8,340 bases of DNA from JAWVZB01 sp033722375 (GTDB lineage Bacteria; Actinomycetota; Nitriliruptoria; Nitriliruptorales; Nitriliruptoraceae), in NCBI GenBank assembly GCA_033722375.1, contig JAWVZB010000125.1, positions 1 through 8,340 of the forward strand, in the 5' to 3' direction. Shown piece by piece: positions 5,871-8,340 of the stretch. Position 1 is the stretch's first letter. Every line of letters starts with the position of its first letter. The position numbers were made by a program, and so were the translations under genes. The notes under the pieces are model-generated. The model was given only the letters and a program-made list of their open reading frames with translations. It did no database searches and was not told the DNA's origin.

Positions 5871-6785
5871 TCAGACGCCGACCCGCGTCGAAGAGGTGGG
5901 CGCGTCCGCTCCAACGGCCGGCGACCCCAACGCGAGCGCACCCATGCGCACGGCGGCGACCCAGAACAGGGCCGCCAGGAACACGTGGACCGCCACCAGC
6001 GGGGCCGGGATCCCGAGCGCGTACTGCGTGTAGCCGACCGCACCCTGGGCCACCTCGACCACCAAGAGCCACAGCGCTGCTCGCTTCACCTGATCGTGGT
6101 CCGACGCCTGCGCCTGGAAGTACGACAGCGCGGTCAGTGCAACCACACCCCACACCGCTGTGCTGTGCAGCCGCGCGATCACGCGGATGTCGAGTCCCAG
6201 ACGGACGGTGCCGGGGTCGCCCGCGTGCGGCCCGGAGGCGGTCACGAGCGTCCCGAGCACCAGCACCACGGCCGCCACCACGAGCGTGCCGGTGACCAGC
6301 CTGCGGAGGCGGGGATCCGAGCGGGGCGCATCGCCCCTGGGGCGGGACACCCGCACGTAGAGCACCACGGCGACCGCGATCAGCACCATGGAGAGGAGGA
6401 AGTGGGCCGCCACCGTCAACGGGTGGAGCCCGGTCAGAACCGTGATCCCACCGAGGACGGCCTGAGCGAGGACCCCGACGGGAAGCAGCAGCGCGAGGAG
6501 CCGGACCTGGCGGTCCGTGGCCCGACGTCGCGCCTCGAAGAACAACCACACGACCACCGCGAGCACGAGGAACGTCATCAGACGGTTGCCGAACTCGATC
6601 GCCGTGTGCCAGTCGGCTTCGGCGGCCGCCGGCACCACCCGCCTCCCGTCGCACGTCGGCCAGTCGGGACACCCCAGCCCCGAGCCGGTGATGCGCACGA
6701 TCCCGCCGGTCACGACGATCCCGACGTTGACGACGATCGCCGCCAGAGAGAGGCGACGCAACACAGGTCTGGCGGCAGGAGACAT
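5871..6785 (-). CDS. ctaA: Heme A synthase (COX15/CtaA family)
   Basis: The 304-residue membrane enzyme oxidises the C8 methyl of heme O to a formyl group, giving heme A for cytochrome aa3 oxidase. ATG 6785-6783 opens MSPAARPVLRRLSLAAIVVN; the frame extends upstream to 6974, but that part lies in the divergent gap and the next gene. Eight hydrophobic helices form two similar halves. RITGSGLGCPDWPTCDG (31-47) contains the external Cys39/Cys45 pair of the family. Heme-ligand positions are AAHFLLS (His128), ARLHSTAVW (His207) and VAVHVFLA (His267); TASGPHAGDP (182-191) is another family signature. The first ligand position, in EFGNRLM, is Asn67 instead of His, with Glu64 kept, a variant I recall from actinobacterial homologues. 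The Shine-Dalgarno is weak. The gene is divergent from ctaB and its small partner, and its stop is 2 nt from the SGNH start. Confidence 0.95.
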   Translation of the reverse strand: MSPAARPVLRRLSLAAIVVNVGIVVTGGIVRITGSGLGCPDWPTCDGRRVVPAAAEADWHTAIEFGNRLMTFLVLAVVVWLFFEARRRATDRQVRLLALLLPVGVLAQAVLGGITVLTGLHPLTVAAHFLLSMVLIAVAVVLYVRVSRPRGDAPRSDPRLRRLVTGTLVVAAVVLVLGTLVTASGPHAGDPGTVRLGLDIRVIARLHSTAVWGVVALTALSYFQAQASDHDQVKRAALWLLVVEVAQGAVGYTQYALGIPAPLVAVHVFLAALFWVAAVRMGALALGSPAVGADAPTSSTRVGV

Positions 6786-6946
6786 GGGCGCGGCAGCGTA
6801 CCCAGGGGCCCCTTCACCACGGCGCCGTGCACCAGCCGCCGTGAGGTCGACCGCCCCGCCGGGACGTCCTACCCTGGCGGCGTCTCGACCGTCCCCCGCC
6901 CCCGCGCCGACCAGAGCGCTGGCGGCACCACACGAGGAGCGCCTGC
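6786..6946. promoter_or_regulatory. Divergent promoter region between ctaA and the ctaB unit
   Basis: These 161 bp must hold promoters for both directions, though no hexamer pair is convincing; GTCGAC (6846-6851) and TACCCT (6870-6875) with an 18-bp gap is the best plus-strand guess. Perfect palindromes lie near the ctaA start: AGGGGCCCCT (6804-6813) and CACGGCGCCGTG (6818-6829), with GGTCGACC (6845-6852) nearer the middle. They could be shared operators, but such words arise readily in GC-rich DNA. GAGGAG (6934-6939) is a good ribosome site for the gene at 6947. Confidence 0.4.
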
Positions 6947-7222
6947 GTGTCCGTGGACGTCCACGAGCCGGCATCCGACCGGACCGAACCGACCGACGCC
7001 GACCGTCACCGCCGCTGGGCCTACGTGCTCCTGGCGACCGCGGCCTGGAACGTCTGGCTCTGGGTCACGCGGGTCTGGAACCTCATCAACGACCCCGAAC
7101 CCCGCACCACCGAGTTCATCGTGGTTCACGCGGCCCTCTACGTCGTGTCGTTCGGCCTCGCGATCGCGGTCGGCGTCATCGGCTGGCGGCTCCTGAAGGG
7201 GTCGCGGGGCCAGCGGCCGTGA
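6947..7222 (+). CDS. Small two-helix membrane protein in the ctaB operon
   Basis: The 91-residue protein starts at GTG 6947 with GAGGAG 7 nt upstream. Residues 1-23 are polar and charged. A first hydrophobic segment (24-47) contains four Trp (34, 37, 39, 44 in AAWNVWLWVTRVWNLI), then a short loop NDPEPRTTE, then a second helix (57-83) with FIVVHAALYVVSFGLAIAV and a basic tail. Two membrane crossings are likely, with both ends on the same side, probably the cytoplasm given the Arg-rich flanks. Its stop overlaps the ctaB GTG in the four bases GTGA (7219-7222), implying translational coupling and similar amounts of both proteins. I do not recognise a named family. By context it may assist heme O synthesis or oxidase assembly; His61 in the second helix is a possible heme contact. 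That role is inference only. Confidence 0.75.
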   Translation: MSVDVHEPASDRTEPTDADRHRRWAYVLLATAAWNVWLWVTRVWNLINDPEPRTTEFIVVHAALYVVSFGLAIAVGVIGWRLLKGSRGQRP

Positions 7223-8154
7223 GCCTCCAGCAAGACGCCGTCGGCCCCGTCCACGACGAGGGGCGCTACGAAGGCGACTCGACCGACGGGATCGTCGGGA
7301 CCGCCAGGCGCTACCTGCTGGTCACCAAGCCACGCATCATCGAACTGCTCCTGATCACGACCGTGCCTGCGATGATCGTCGCGGCCGGCACCTGGCCGGG
7401 AACGTGGCTCGTGATCGCCACGCTCTTCGGCGGGGCGCTGTCGGCGGGCGGGGCGAACGCGATCAACAACTACCTCGACCGGGACATCGACCGGGTCATG
7501 CGCCGGACCAAGCGGCGTCCCACGGCCCGGGACGAGGTGTCCCCGAGAGCGGCGCTGTGGTTCGGGATCGCCCTCGGAGTCGCCGGGCTCGTCTGGCTCG
7601 GCATGCTCGTCAACTGGCTCGCCGCCGCACTCGCCACCGGAGCGCTGCTGTTCTACGTGTTCGTCTACACGCTCGGTCTCAAGCGCCGCACCGACCAGGC
7701 GGTCGTGATCGGCGGGGCGGCCGGCTGCGTGCCGGTACTCACCGGCTGGGCCGCCGTGACCGGTGACCTCGCCGACCCCCGACCGTGGCTGCTGTTCGCG
7801 CTGATCTTCTGGTGGACCCCGCCCCACTTCTGGGCGCTCGCCTACAAGTATCGCGAGGACTACGCCGCCGCCGGCCTGCCGATGCTCCCGGTCACGCGGG
7901 GCGCCGAGGAGGCGGGGCGGCAGATCCTGCTGCACAGCTACCTGCTGTTGTCGGTCGTGCTGCTCTACATCGCCGGGGCGCAGACCGGCTGGATCTTTGC
8001 GATCACCGGTCTGGTCCTGACCGGCGTGTGGCTGGTGCTCGCCCACAAGCTGCATCGGGAGGGGACCGTCGCCGCCGCGATGAACCTCTTCCGGTACTCG
8101 ACCGGCTACCTCGCCGCGATCTTCCTCGCCGCCGCGATCGACGCGCTGATCTGA
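7219..8154 (+). CDS. ctaB: Protoheme IX farnesyltransferase (heme O synthase)
   Basis: The 311-residue UbiA-family membrane enzyme transfers farnesyl diphosphate to the vinyl group of heme B, making heme O, the substrate of CtaA. GTG 7219 overlaps the upstream stop by 4 bp; the ribosome site is poor, consistent with coupling. The frame is open further upstream, but that part shadows the preceding gene. Residues 1-30 are a polar leader, and YLLVTKPRIIELLLITTVPAM begins the first helix. The Mg-diphosphate motif is NAINNYLDRDIDRVMRRTKRRP (80-101) with Asn84, Asp87 and Asp91. YTLGLKRRTDQAVVIGGAAGCVPVLTGW and FWWTPPHFWALAYKYREDY, followed by GLPMLPV, are hallmark loops of the CtaB/COX10 subgroup and separate it from other UbiA prenyltransferases. 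About nine helices are present, and the length is normal. The divergent ctaA across the 161-bp gap supports the assignment. Confidence 0.96.
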   Translation: MSLQQDAVGPVHDEGRYEGDSTDGIVGTARRYLLVTKPRIIELLLITTVPAMIVAAGTWPGTWLVIATLFGGALSAGGANAINNYLDRDIDRVMRRTKRRPTARDEVSPRAALWFGIALGVAGLVWLGMLVNWLAAALATGALLFYVFVYTLGLKRRTDQAVVIGGAAGCVPVLTGWAAVTGDLADPRPWLLFALIFWWTPPHFWALAYKYREDYAAAGLPMLPVTRGAEEAGRQILLHSYLLLSVVLLYIAGAQTGWIFAITGLVLTGVWLVLAHKLHREGTVAAAMNLFRYSTGYLAAIFLAAAIDALI

Positions 8155-8162
8155 GCTTGCTC

Positions 8163-8177
8163 CCGGGGCGACCCCGG
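8163..8177 (+). terminator. Possible transcription terminator hairpin after ctaB
   Basis: CCGGGG-CGA-CCCCGG is a perfect 6-bp GC stem with a 3-nt loop, beginning 8 nt after the ctaB stop. There is no T run after it, so it would be an atypical intrinsic terminator. In high-GC actinobacteria such U-less hairpins are common behind genes; function is uncertain. Confidence 0.4.
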
Positions 8178-8340
8178 TGTGGCGTGCGCAGACAGAGCGG
8201 CGTGTGCGCTCGCTGCCACAGCCTGGGTGGCCGGCAGGGTCTGGGGCGTCGGATGTCGAACATCGGGGCGTCATCCACAAGCGACGCGCAGACCGCCGCC
8301 GGCGGGTGCGGGGACGGGGCGTAGCGTCGCGAGGCGACCA
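8178..8340. other. Non-coding region after ctaB with further inverted repeats
   Basis: No supported gene. TGTGGC (8178-8183) pairs with GCCACA (8215-8220), and inside it GCGCA (8186-8190) pairs with TGCGC (8205-8209), giving a two-helix stem-loop of 43 nt. GATGT-cga-ACATC (8252-8264) is an exact 13-bp dyad that could be an operator of a gene beyond the window. GTCGC-gag-GCGAC (8326-8338) is a further short dyad. A 23-codon frame from ATG 8253 has no ribosome site and is not called. Confidence 0.35.

Noticed and set aside
4609..6033. Plus-strand open frame of 474 codons across the FNT/SGNH/ctaA boundary
   Set aside because: It runs through two convergent genes in a shadow frame with low-complexity Arg/His/Pro-rich translation.
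5869..6672. N-terminal extension fusing the SGNH hydrolase to about 268 extra residues
   Set aside because: The extension is the alternate frame of ctaA, and the SGNH fold begins cleanly at GTG 5868 with RVVVIGDS.
5985..7196. Plus-strand frame of 403 codons opposite ctaA
   Set aside because: Antisense to heme A synthase; the His/Arg/Asp-rich translation has no domain.
7138..8280. Minus-strand frame of 380 codons opposite ctaB
   Set aside because: Shadow of ctaB; the sequence lacks any membrane or catalytic pattern.
8253..8324. Short 23-codon frame MSNIGASS... after ctaB
   Set aside because: It lacks a ribosome site, has simple composition and coincides with a palindrome and GC repeats; no support for translation.
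1..8340. CRISPR, mobile element, prophage, toxin-antitoxin or defence system
   Set aside because: No repeat-spacer array, transposase, integrase, terminal repeat or defence-type domain was seen on either strand; the region reads as core metabolic chromosome.

Overview
The window looks like chromosome from a high-GC actinobacterium. Coding regions carry G or C at most third positions, GTG and TTG starts are frequent, and the gene set is typical of Actinobacteria: a PadR-type regulator joined to inositol-1-phosphate synthase (the arrangement also found in mycobacteria), and heme A and heme O synthases for an aa3-type oxidase. The heme A synthase has the EFGNR sequence I recall from actinobacterial homologues. 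The class cannot be fixed from the sequence alone.

Layout. (1) 764-1, minus strand: a secreted trypsin-like serine protease, cut by the window edge just before its catalytic serine. (2) 765-1105: a divergent regulatory region with a candidate promoter and two tandem 17-bp palindromes, probably the operator of the next gene. (3) 1106-2877: a PadR-family regulator and inositol-1-phosphate synthase (ino1), 14 bp apart and probably one operon. (4) 2910-3842: a lipoprotein with a lytic transglycosylase domain. (5) 3843-3986: a leader with several inverted repeats. (6) 3987-4157: a small cysteine-rich, zinc-ribbon-like protein. (7) 4259-5098: a formate/nitrite transporter (FNT) family channel. (8) 6785-5107, minus strand: heme A synthase (ctaA) followed 2 nt later by an SGNH/GDSL hydrolase, whose end converges on the FNT gene with 8 bp between stops. 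(9) 6786-6946: a divergent promoter region. (10) 6947-8154: a 91-residue two-helix membrane protein overlapping by 4 bp the heme O synthase (ctaB). (11) 8155-8340: no convincing gene, several hairpins.

How the genes work together. CtaB farnesylates heme B to heme O and CtaA oxidises heme O to heme A, so the divergent block 5107-8154 is a heme A supply locus with two uncharacterised partners: the small membrane protein and the SGNH hydrolase. The padR-ino1 unit supplies myo-inositol phosphate, in actinobacteria used for phosphatidylinositol and, where present, mycothiol; the tandem operators suggest autoregulation of the whole unit. The transglycosylase lipoprotein is a cell-wall enzyme that may only be a neighbour. 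I see no CRISPR array, mobile element, phage gene, tRNA or rRNA. Most of the window is core metabolism; the best leads are the tandem PadR operator, the ctaA-SGNH coupling, the ctaB-linked small membrane protein, and the structured leader plus zinc-ribbon protein.
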